From contig JAUUPT010000009.1 in the NCBI GenBank assembly GCA_030843315.1, forward strand, positions 1-64,000: 64,000 nucleotides of DNA, in the 5' to 3' direction. Below the pieces are notes generated by a model, which did no database searches, was not told where the DNA came from, and saw nothing but the letters and a program-made list of their open reading frames with translations. Position 1 is the stretch's first letter, and the number at the start of each line of letters is the position of its first letter. This DNA is from Bacteroidaceae bacterium (GTDB lineage: Bacteria > Bacteroidota > Bacteroidia > Bacteroidales > Bacteroidaceae). Position numbers and translations under genes: made by a program. Below are positions 34,463 to 41,465 of this stretch, piece by piece.

Positions 34463-35365
34463 ATGCGAATTACAAAACCAGCCAAAGCGGAAGTGATGAG
34501 AGAGTTGAGAGACTACGTATTCATCACTTTCGGACTCATCAGCTATGCCTTGGGATGGGCAGCGTTCCTTATCCCCTACCAGATCACGACCGGCGGTACT
34601 ACCGGTATCGGTGCTATCATCTATTACGCCACCGGATTTCCCATCCAATGGTCGTATTTCATTATCAACGCCGTCCTAATGACGTTTGCCATCAAGATAC
34701 TGGGACCTAAGTTTAGCATCAAGACTACGTTTGCCATCTTCGGACTGACTTTCTTCCTGTGGTTCTTCCAGGTACTGGTGAACGGACCGGACGGTGTTCC
34801 ACCACAGATACTGGGACCGGGACAAGACTTTATGGCTTGCCTGATAGGCGCTGCAATGTGCGGTATCGGACTCGGTGTAGTGTTCAACTGCAACGGAAGC
34901 ACCGGCGGTACGGATATCATTGCCGCCATTATCCACAAGTACCACGACGTCACCTTAGGACGTATGATAATGGCTTGCGATGTCGTCATCATCAGTTCCT
35001 GCTACTTCATCTTCAACGACTGGAGACGGGTGATATTTGGTTTTGTAACCCTGTTTGTCATCGGATTTATACTGGATTACATCGTAAACAGTGCCCGCCA
35101 ATCCGTTCAATTCTTCATCTTCTCCAAAGAATACGAGAAGATTGCCGACCGCATCACCAAAGAAACCCATCGCGGTGTGACGGTGCTCGACGGCATAGGC
35201 TGGTACAGCAAACGAAACGTAAAAGTACTGGTGGTGCTTGCCTATAAGCGCCAGTCCGTCGAAATCTTCCGCATGGTGAAAGACATCGATCCGAACGCTT
35301 TCATCTCTCAAAGCTCCGTAATCGGTGTCTACGGAGAAGGATTCGACCGCATCAAAGTGAAATAA
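34463..35365 (+). CDS. YitT family membrane protein
   Basis: 300 aa. Five or so membrane helices in the N-terminal 190 residues (TTGGTTGIGAIIYYATGFPI, GIGLGVVFNCNGSTGGTDII) and a C-terminal cytoplasmic DUF2179 domain (TKETHRGVTVLDGIGWYS, VIGVYGEGFDRIK). YitT proteins are widespread membrane proteins without a firmly assigned function; DUF2179 resembles ligand-binding regulatory domains. It starts 5 bp after the leuS stop and is translationally close to it, with rdgB 45 bp downstream. Confidence 0.9.
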   Translation: MRITKPAKAEVMRELRDYVFITFGLISYALGWAAFLIPYQITTGGTTGIGAIIYYATGFPIQWSYFIINAVLMTFAIKILGPKFSIKTTFAIFGLTFFLWFFQVLVNGPDGVPPQILGPGQDFMACLIGAAMCGIGLGVVFNCNGSTGGTDIIAAIIHKYHDVTLGRMIMACDVVIISSCYFIFNDWRRVIFGFVTLFVIGFILDYIVNSARQSVQFFIFSKEYEKIADRITKETHRGVTVLDGIGWYSKRNVKVLVVLAYKRQSVEIFRMVKDIDPNAFISQSSVIGVYGEGFDRIKVK

Positions 35366-35410
35366 GAGTAACTTGCGTTACCAAACCACGAATATATAGG
35401 AGATTATAGT

Positions 35411-35992
35411 ATGAGAAAGAAATTTGTATTTGCCACCAACAATGCTCATAAGTTGGAGGAGGTCACTGCTATCTTAGGCGAAAAGGTAGAACTTCTCAGC
35501 ATGAAGGACATCAATTGCCATGTCGATATTCCCGAAACTGCAGATACACTCGAAGGAAACGCTTTAATCAAAGCAAGATACATCTTCGATAATTATCAAC
35601 TGGATTGCTTTGCCGACGACACCGGACTGGAAGTGGAAGCCTTGAACGGAGCTCCCGGAGTATATTCGGCACGTTATGCCGGCGATGCACACAATTCGGA
35701 AGCCAATATGAAGAAGTTGCTGCAAGATATGGAAGGCATAGAGAACCGTAAAGCCCAATTCCGTACCGTATTTGCTCTTATCGTCAACGGAAAGGAACAT
35801 CTGTTCGAAGGAATTGTAAAAGGCGAAATAACAAAGACCAGACACGGCAACTCAGGTTTCGGATACGATCCTATATTTATTCCCGAAGGATATACGCAGA
35901 CGTATGCCGAAATGGGAAATGAATTGAAAAATAAAATCAGTCACCGGGCGGTAGGGGTGAATAAGCTCTGCAACTTCTTAACGAAATACTAA
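35411..35992 (+). CDS. rdgB: Non-canonical purine NTP pyrophosphatase (RdgB/HAM1)
   Basis: 193 aa. Hydrolyses dITP, ITP and XTP to monophosphates and so keeps damaged purines out of DNA and RNA. Family motifs are complete: FATNNAHKLEEV at the N-terminus, the catalytic region FADDTGLEVEALNGAPGVYS, and TRHGNSGFGYDPIF followed by the final KISHRAVG. Third gene of the leuS-yitT-rdgB unit. Its stop codon overlaps that of the convergent YdeI-like gene by 4 bp. Confidence 0.95.
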   Translation: MRKKFVFATNNAHKLEEVTAILGEKVELLSMKDINCHVDIPETADTLEGNALIKARYIFDNYQLDCFADDTGLEVEALNGAPGVYSARYAGDAHNSEANMKKLLQDMEGIENRKAQFRTVFALIVNGKEHLFEGIVKGEITKTRHGNSGFGYDPIFIPEGYTQTYAEMGNELKNKISHRAVGVNKLCNFLTKY

Positions 35993-36546
35993 TAGTATTT
36001 TTCAATTCCACCAAACCCTGTTATTGTTTTATTTTCTTTTGTTTTACTGATAAAGTTGTTTAGTCGTTTTTCAAATTCTTCCGGTCGTTTCCTTGCTGCT
36101 TCAATGTATGCAATCCGAATACGTTTATATGTGTCGGAAAAGCGTTGATAATTACTCCATACTATTTCATCTTCTTTCAATCTGTCAATTATATCATTTG
36201 GAAAGATAAAAGGATCAGATAAAACATTCCGTATTTTATCTTCAAATTTAGGATGTATCATCTTATGTTCCAATAACCATTTAAGCCTTTCCTTATTGGC
36301 TTGCGAGTAAGTACTTTTAGGGTTTCTGGGCGTGAAATGCTGAATTTTATGTTCCTCGTCAAGCGACTTTATCGTACTGTCAATCCACCCGAAACAAAGG
36401 GCTTCTTCAACAGCATCATTATATAGAACACTCTTTTTGCCCGAAGATTTATTAGGGAATACAAACCAAATGTCATTGGCAGTCTCAAAGTTGTCAGCCA
36501 ACCACTTCCGCCAATCTTTTCTGTTCTCAAAATATTTTATTTCCAT
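35989..36546 (-). CDS. YdeI/OmpD-associated family protein
   Basis: 185 aa. Motifs of the family are clear: WRKWLADNFETANDIWFVFP, YNDAVEEALCFGWIDSTIKS, FTPRNPKSTYSQANKERLKW. The C-terminal part (PEEFEKRLNNFISKTKENKT) matches the usual tail. Members are cytoplasmic proteins annotated with bacteriocin or stress resistance, but the mechanism is not established. It is a single gene, convergent with rdgB. Its DNA is more A/T-rich than its neighbours, which hints at separate acquisition, although that is only an impression. Confidence 0.85.
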   Translation of the reverse strand: MEIKYFENRKDWRKWLADNFETANDIWFVFPNKSSGKKSVLYNDAVEEALCFGWIDSTIKSLDEEHKIQHFTPRNPKSTYSQANKERLKWLLEHKMIHPKFEDKIRNVLSDPFIFPNDIIDRLKEDEIVWSNYQRFSDTYKRIRIAYIEAARKRPEEFEKRLNNFISKTKENKTITGFGGIEKYY

Positions 36547-36618
36547 TGGTATAACAAGTCGTTTAAACTAACAATTTTACTACTCTGCCTGATTTTGCTT
36601 TTCAGTCGAACGTTTATT

Positions 36619-37557
36619 TTATAATCCCAGCTTTGCCGATATCTCCAACATCCTCTTAATCGGTTTCACCGCCTTCTCTGCAATCTCAGCATCCACCTTT
36701 ATTTCGGGAGATTCATTCTTCAGACAATCATAGAGCTTCTCCATCGTATTCAACCGCATGAAGCTACACTCATTGCAGGCACAAGTGCTATCGTTGGGAG
36801 GAGCCGGAATAAAGGTTGTCTGCGGGCACTTCTTCTGCATCTCATGCAAGATACCCGATTCGGTGGCTACAATATAGCTCTTCTCAGGATGAGTCACCGC
36901 ATACTTCAGCAAGGCAGCTGTAGAACCTACCACATCGGCCAGTTTCAATACCGTACTCTTGCATTCGGGATGAGCCAGCACCACTGCATCGGGATATTTC
37001 GTTTTCATTTCAACAATCTTTTCAACCGAGAATTGCTCGTGTACATGGCATGCGCCGTCCCATAGTAACATATTTCTTCCGGTGATGGAGTTGATATAAT
37101 TCCCCAGGTTCCGGTCCGGCCCGAAGATTATTTTCTCATCTTTGGGGAAGCTTTCCACAATCTGACGGGCGTTGGTAGAAGTCACCACCACATCTGTCAC
37201 CGCCTTTACGGCAGCTGTTGTATTAACGTATGATATCACCGTATATCCGGGATGCTCTTTGACAAACTGACCGAACTTATCCGCCGGACAACTATCCGCC
37301 AATGAACAGCCTGCCTCCATATCGGGCACCAGCACCTTCTTGTCGGGACAGAGCACCTTTGCCGTCTCGCCCATGAAGTGAACGCCGCACATCACAATGA
37401 TATCCGCTTCCGTCCGTGCCGCCCATTGGGCCAGGGCAAGGCTATCGCCTACGTAGTCGGCTATATCTTGTATTTCACCCTTCTGGTAGTAGTGTGCCAG
37501 GATCACTGCATTCTTCTCTTTCTTCAGTTGGTTGATAGCTTCTATAAGATTATCCAT
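36619..37557 (-). CDS. nadA: Quinolinate synthase
   Basis: 312 aa. Condenses iminoaspartate with dihydroxyacetone phosphate to quinolinate for NAD synthesis, using a [4Fe-4S] cluster. Opening motif AVILAHYYQKGEIQDIADYV, then CGVHFMGETAKVLCPDKKVL, AHPECKSTVL and the C-terminal CACNECSFMRLN; three cysteines needed for the cluster are among these. It works with NadB, whose gene lies 17 kb away in this window (54492-56063), so the pathway genes are not clustered. A minus-strand TAACTTTG box at 37792-37785 would give a long leader of about 220 nt. Confidence 0.95.
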   Translation of the reverse strand: MDNLIEAINQLKKEKNAVILAHYYQKGEIQDIADYVGDSLALAQWAARTEADIIVMCGVHFMGETAKVLCPDKKVLVPDMEAGCSLADSCPADKFGQFVKEHPGYTVISYVNTTAAVKAVTDVVVTSTNARQIVESFPKDEKIIFGPDRNLGNYINSITGRNMLLWDGACHVHEQFSVEKIVEMKTKYPDAVVLAHPECKSTVLKLADVVGSTAALLKYAVTHPEKSYIVATESGILHEMQKKCPQTTFIPAPPNDSTCACNECSFMRLNTMEKLYDCLKNESPEIKVDAEIAEKAVKPIKRMLEISAKLGL

Positions 37558-38083
37558 AATTATATTTTTTATTTCTCTTTTATTCTTTAAAAATCCTTTG
37601 ATAGTGATGATAGCCTGTTAATAGTGTGAACAAATAAATACGATTTTTGTTGCTTATGAAGTTATTAGTACACAGCAAAATGTTGTTCATCTGTTATTAA
37701 CCGGAGCTGTGAAAGTATATCTACTGATTATAAGCCCTCTATTGTCCTGTTATCTCACTTCATTAACACCTTGTTGATGAACCGCAAAGTTAATAACTTT
37801 ACAGTTATAAACCGATGGAATAGTACTTAAAAATGTGTTTAAATAGCCCTTGAAAGTTTCTCTTAACTTTTTTGTAATGTTCGTTACCGTGTTGTAATAT
37901 GCATTACTTTGAATAATGCAAGGATTAGTTTTAAAATTCTTTCCCTTCTCTATTGACACCTTTTCAACGGTTATTAACCGGGATATAAACGGAAAGAAGT
38001 ATCTTTGCACAAGGAAAACAGGAAGACAAAGACCAGTGTCTATCAAGTCAGTATAAATCAATGTATTAAATCAACGAATCGTT
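37558..38083. other. 526-bp divergent intergenic region
   Basis: A/T-rich, between nadA and the SpoU methyltransferase gene. Plausible promoters are TAACTTTG on the minus strand (37792-37785) for nadA and TATCTTTG on the plus strand (38000-38007) for the methyltransferase. A small dyad GCATTA/TAATGC lies near 37900-37920. I see no gene, terminator or repeat array in it. Confidence 0.6.
38000..38007 (+). promoter_or_regulatory. -7 box of the SpoU methyltransferase gene
   Basis: TATCTTTG, perfect match to the Bacteroides -7 consensus, 77 bp before the ATG at 38084. Confidence 0.65.
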
Positions 38084-38614
38084 ATGCGTAAACTGAAGAT
38101 AACAGAGTTGAACCGCATCAGTGCGGAAGAGTTTAAGGAAGCTGAGAAGTTGCCCCTGGTGGTGGTATTGGATAACATTCGCAGTCTGCATAATATAGGT
38201 TCCGTGTTCCGTACTTCGGATGCTTTTCGTATTGAATGTATCTATCTCTGTGGTATCACGGCTACTCCGCCACATCCTGAAATGCATAAAACGGCTTTGG
38301 GGGCAGAGTTCACCGTCGATTGGAAGTATGTTAATAACGCGGTGGAAGCTGTTGATAACCTTAAATCGGAAGGTTATACCGTTTACTCGGTGGAGCAGGC
38401 AGAAGGTAGTATTATGCTGGATGAGTTGACTTTAGACAAGTCCGGAAGATATGCCGTAGTGATGGGGAATGAGGTGAAGGGTGTTCAACAGGAAGTGATA
38501 GACCATTCAGATGGTTGCATCGAAATACCGCAGTATGGCACCAAGCATTCTTTGAATGTATCGGTGACGGCAGGCATCGTTATTTGGGATTTATTCAAGA
38601 AACTGAGAAATTAA
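38084..38614 (+). CDS. RNA 2'-O-methyltransferase, TrmH/SpoU family
   Basis: 176 aa. SPOUT fold with the three family motifs: VVVLDNIRSLHNIGSVFRTS, VVMGNEVKGV and the knot motif IEIPQYGTKHSLNVSVTAGI. It lacks the extra N-terminal domain of some rRNA methyltransferases, so tRNA is the likelier target, but the modified position cannot be assigned. The gene stands alone on its own promoter. A four-unit 22-bp repeat array begins 30 bp after its stop. Confidence 0.9.
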   Translation: MRKLKITELNRISAEEFKEAEKLPLVVVLDNIRSLHNIGSVFRTSDAFRIECIYLCGITATPPHPEMHKTALGAEFTVDWKYVNNAVEAVDNLKSEGYTVYSVEQAEGSIMLDELTLDKSGRYAVVMGNEVKGVQQEVIDHSDGCIEIPQYGTKHSLNVSVTAGIVIWDLFKKLRN

Positions 38615-38644
38615 CAACCCGGTTAATAAACTGTTTATATCCTG

Positions 38645-38732
38645 TTTGGTGCATCTATAGATGCAGCGCGGGGGATCTATAGACGCAGCACGCTGGATCT
38701 ATAGATGCAGTAAACCGAATATATAGATACTA
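38645..38732. repeat. 22-bp tandem array with CTATAG core (array A)
   Basis: Four units of exactly 22 bp (38645, 38667, 38689, 38711). ATCTATAG starts at 38653, 38675 and 38697, and ATATATAG at 38719. Most units continue GATGCAG or GACGCAG after the core. The first contains a perfect 14-bp palindrome (38651-38664). The array fills the gap between the methyltransferase gene and the DUF5131 gene and its last base is the A of that gene's start codon. It shares period and core with the array at 57401-57488. Confidence 0.9.
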
Positions 38733-39469
38733 TGAACGGCATTGCAGAAAAGTCAATGATGTGGAATTTGTGGCATGGTTGCCATAAACTGAGTGCAGGT
38801 TGCAAGCATTGTTATGTTTATCGTGGCGATGCCAAAAGAGATGTGGACAGTTCGGTAGTAACCCAAACTAAGAACTTCGATTTACCCCTGCGGAAGAAGC
38901 GGAACGGAGAGTTCAAAATACCATCGGGAACATTGGTTTATACCTGTTTTACTTCCGATTTCTTTGTAGAAGATGCCGATGCATGGCGTGCCGAAGCATG
39001 GGAAATGATGCATCAGCGCAGCGATCTTCATTTCTTGATGATAACCAAGCGTATCGATCGCTTTGCCGATTGCTTGCCCCGGGATTGGGGCGATGGGTAT
39101 GAAAATGTAACCATCTGCTGTACGGTAGAGAACCAGGCATGTGCCGACTATCGCCTGCCTATCTACAAAGCCGCTCCCATAAAGCATAAAATAATCATCT
39201 GCGAACCGTTATTAGAAAAGATAGATCTAACCCCTTACCACATTTCAGAATGGATAGAGCAAGTCGTTGCTGGTGGAGAATCGGGTTATGAAGCCCGTCC
39301 CTGCGACTTTGATTGGGTGATGGAGCTTCGGCGGGTATGTGTGGAAAACAACGTTTCGTTTTGGTTTAAACAGACGGGTTCAAAGTTTATCAAAGACGGG
39401 GAACTGTACAATGTAAAGAGACAGTTTCAACACTCGCAGGCTCGTAAAGCCGGAATAAACTTTAAGTAA
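38732..39469 (+). CDS. DUF5131 (phage Gp37/Gp68-like) family protein
   Basis: 245 aa. The N-terminus has three cysteines in C-x6-C-x2-C spacing (GCHKLSAGCKHCYVY), recalling the cluster-binding loop of radical SAM proteins, and the family is often grouped with phage Gp37/Gp68. Other conserved phrases are VYTCFTSDFFVEDADAWR, WFKQTGSKF and GGESGYEARPCDFDWV. The enzymatic activity of the family is not established. The start codon directly abuts a 22-bp repeat array, so its leader, if any, is made of these repeats. A palindrome-rich region follows it. Confidence 0.8.
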   Translation: MNGIAEKSMMWNLWHGCHKLSAGCKHCYVYRGDAKRDVDSSVVTQTKNFDLPLRKKRNGEFKIPSGTLVYTCFTSDFFVEDADAWRAEAWEMMHQRSDLHFLMITKRIDRFADCLPRDWGDGYENVTICCTVENQACADYRLPIYKAAPIKHKIIICEPLLEKIDLTPYHISEWIEQVVAGGESGYEARPCDFDWVMELRRVCVENNVSFWFKQTGSKFIKDGELYNVKRQFQHSQARKAGINFK

Positions 39470-39477
39470 TAGAATTG

Positions 39478-39535
39478 AAATTGCACCCTCATGGTGCAGA
39501 AAACACGTGATTCCTGCACCATCATGGTGCAATTT
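39478..39535. promoter_or_regulatory. Paired palindromes ahead of the first AAA ATPase
   Basis: TGCACC-N5-GGTGCA occurs at 39482-39498 and at 39515-39531, 33 bp apart (three helical turns). The two also form a large inverted repeat, arms 39478-39499 and 39514-39535, 20 of 22 bases matching. The second dyad covers the expected -33 region of the -7 box at 39539-39546. It could be a double operator, or a terminator for the DUF5131 gene since TTTT follows. Confidence 0.65.
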
Positions 39536-39538
39536 TAC

Positions 39539-39546
39539 TATCTTTG
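39539..39546 (+). promoter_or_regulatory. -7 box of the first AAA ATPase
   Basis: TATCTTTG, perfect consensus, 20 bp before the ATG at 39566. No TTTG -33 element is present; a GCACC/GGTGC palindrome occupies that place. Confidence 0.65.
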
Positions 39547-39565
39547 TCCGTAAATACATCAATTT

Positions 39566-40735
39566 ATGGATAGATTATACGAAAGCTTCAACAAACTTCT
39601 GAAAGAAACAGATACTGGTTTTATCCGTTATAAATACGATGAAATCAAGTGGGAGAGCCGTATGCTTGGGTTAGTAGGACCGCGAGGTGTGGGAAAGACA
39701 ACTATGTTTCTGCAATACATCAAAAAGAACCTGTCGGCTAAAGATACGTTGTATGTATCGGCAGATAATATGTATTTTGTGACTAATACATTGATTGACT
39801 TGGCTGATAAATTCAGCAAGCAAGGTGGGAAACATCTGTTTATTGATGAAATTCATAAATACCCGGATTGGTCGCGGGAGTTGAAACAACTGTATGATAC
39901 TTATACGGATATGCAGATTCTCTTTACCGGTTCATCTATTCTGGATATTTATAAAGGTATGGCAGACTTAAGCCGAAGAGCACCTATCTATGAAATGCAA
40001 GGATTGTCTTTTCGGGAATATCTGCGTTTATTTCACAACCTGTCCGTTCCTGTCTATACACTTGAAGATATATTGGAGCAGAAAGCAGAGATTTCGGGTG
40101 TGAATCATCCTTTACCTATGTTTAGTGATTATCTGCGAAAGGGGTATTATCCTTTTAGTCGTGATGCTGATTTTGATGTGGAGTTGGAACAAGTCATCAA
40201 TCAGACTATGGAAATTGATATTCCGCAGTATGCCAATATGAATGTATCTACCGGGCGAAAGTTGAAACAGTTGTTGATGGTGATTGCTAAAAGTGTTCCT
40301 TTCAAGCCGGTGATGCAGAAGTTGGCAGACCTGACGGGAGCCGGACGAAACTATATAAATGATTATCTGCTATATATGGAACGTTGCGGAATGATATCCC
40401 AATTGCGTGACGAAACCGGAGGAATCCGTAGTTTGGGTAAAGTAGAAAAGGTGTATCTGGATAATACGAATCTTATCTATGTTTTAGGGAAGATGGAATC
40501 GAATGTGGGTAACGTCCGCGAAACCTTCTTTTATAATCAGATGAGAGTGAAACAAGAAATAACTTCTTCCCGATTGGCTGATTTCCAAATAGGAGAACGG
40601 ACCTTTGAAGTAGGTGGAAAAGGGAAAGGACAAAAACAAATATCCGAAGCGCAGGAAGGATATATAGTAAAAGATGATATCGAATCGGGTTATGGCAACG
40701 TAATTCCTCTTTGGTGCTTTGGATTGAATTATTAG
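39566..40735 (+). CDS. AAA-family ATPase (AAA_14/DUF4143 type)
   Basis: 389 aa. Walker A GPRGVGKTT (Lys44) and Walker B KHLFIDEIH, then the arginine-finger-like GSSILDIYKGMADLSRRAP and a C-terminal half with the winged-helix-like LTGAGRNYINDYLLYMERCG. The usual DUF4143 tail with a nuclease-like E-V/D-x-I-E-x-K motif is only partly recognisable (RTFEVGGKGKG). Such ATPases are abundant, mobile-seeming accessory genes in Bacteroidetes with unknown function. The 4-bp overlap with the convergent DUF4294 gene and the double palindrome at the promoter are notable. Confidence 0.85.
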   Translation: MDRLYESFNKLLKETDTGFIRYKYDEIKWESRMLGLVGPRGVGKTTMFLQYIKKNLSAKDTLYVSADNMYFVTNTLIDLADKFSKQGGKHLFIDEIHKYPDWSRELKQLYDTYTDMQILFTGSSILDIYKGMADLSRRAPIYEMQGLSFREYLRLFHNLSVPVYTLEDILEQKAEISGVNHPLPMFSDYLRKGYYPFSRDADFDVELEQVINQTMEIDIPQYANMNVSTGRKLKQLLMVIAKSVPFKPVMQKLADLTGAGRNYINDYLLYMERCGMISQLRDETGGIRSLGKVEKVYLDNTNLIYVLGKMESNVGNVRETFFYNQMRVKQEITSSRLADFQIGERTFEVGGKGKGQKQISEAQEGYIVKDDIESGYGNVIPLWCFGLNY

Positions 40736-41349
40736 AGTTGTCCGTTCTCTACCATCAGTATCACCCGTTCTGTTAGTGCATCGTCTCCCGTCGGGTCGTA
40801 CTGCTTCTTGAGGCTGGCACCGAACAGGGCGGCAAAGGTTTGATAGAAGCCTGCTTTGAAAGGGCCCATGAAGGCTTTTACCAGTTCATAGCCGGTGGAG
40901 TTGGTTTGGCGGTCTACGAGTTTTATCAGTAGCTTGCCCTGGGCAAAACTGAGCTTCTTCATGCGCGGGGTGTATTGCTCCTTCATGCTTTTCTCTACTG
41001 CTTTCATGTGCCTTTGGCGTGCCTTTTCGTTGGGCAGGGTCATCATGTACTCGTAGGTTTCGATGATGGCACGGTTCACTTCTTTGGAGATGGGGAGCAC
41101 TTTCTTTACGTCGCGAACCAGTTTATAGTAATTGTTCATTTCCCGCTTGTTCTTAAACTTCAGTGGCTTGAAGATATAGACAGTAGGGAGTTTGACGTAC
41201 GGGATGGTATCGCCTTCGTAAACGCACATCGGGGTAAGATAGATACTCTTTTGCACTTCAGTCTGCGGGGGTTGCTGCTGTGCAAGGCATTTCAAGCTCC
41301 CAATGAAGAGAAACATGATGAGTATTACTATGTTAAGCCTTGTGTTCAT
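40732..41349 (-). CDS. DUF4294 family exported protein
   Basis: 205 aa from the ATG at 41349 (MNTRLNIV); a longer reading adds six residues. Signal peptide (about 1-23, ending CLAQ), then the family core: YEGDTIPYVKLPTVYIFKP, KLVRDVKKVLPISKEVNRAI, MKKLSFAQGKLLIKLVDRQT. Function unknown. A TACTTTTG box ends 4 bp upstream of the ATG (41361-41354), so the mRNA may have almost no leader. Divergent from the helix-hairpin-helix protein gene at 41466, and its last 4 bp overlap the convergent ATPase gene. Confidence 0.82.
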   Translation of the reverse strand: MNTRLNIVILIMFLFIGSLKCLAQQQPPQTEVQKSIYLTPMCVYEGDTIPYVKLPTVYIFKPLKFKNKREMNNYYKLVRDVKKVLPISKEVNRAIIETYEYMMTLPNEKARQRHMKAVEKSMKEQYTPRMKKLSFAQGKLLIKLVDRQTNSTGYELVKAFMGPFKAGFYQTFAALFGASLKKQYDPTGDDALTERVILMVENGQL

Positions 41350-41465
41350 GCCACAAAAGTACATCATTCTTTGGAATGTTACTGCATCGCTTTAACTTTT
41401 CCTTGTTCAATTAACTTATTTAAGGTAACTTCGCGACCCGTAAATACGAAAGCAACCTATTATAA

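Noticed and set aside
36619..37792. NAD-responsive riboswitch in the nadA leader
   Set aside because: The predicted leader is long (about 220 nt), but I see no conserved paired element or terminator/antiterminator pair in it.
37750..38061. 103-codon minus-strand frame upstream of the SpoU methyltransferase
   Set aside because: It covers the methyltransferase promoter, has no family resemblance and shows biased A/T-rich composition only.
38645..38732. CRISPR array or a repeat-rich leader of DUF5131
   Set aside because: The 22-bp units follow without spacers, and no cas genes are present, so it is not CRISPR.
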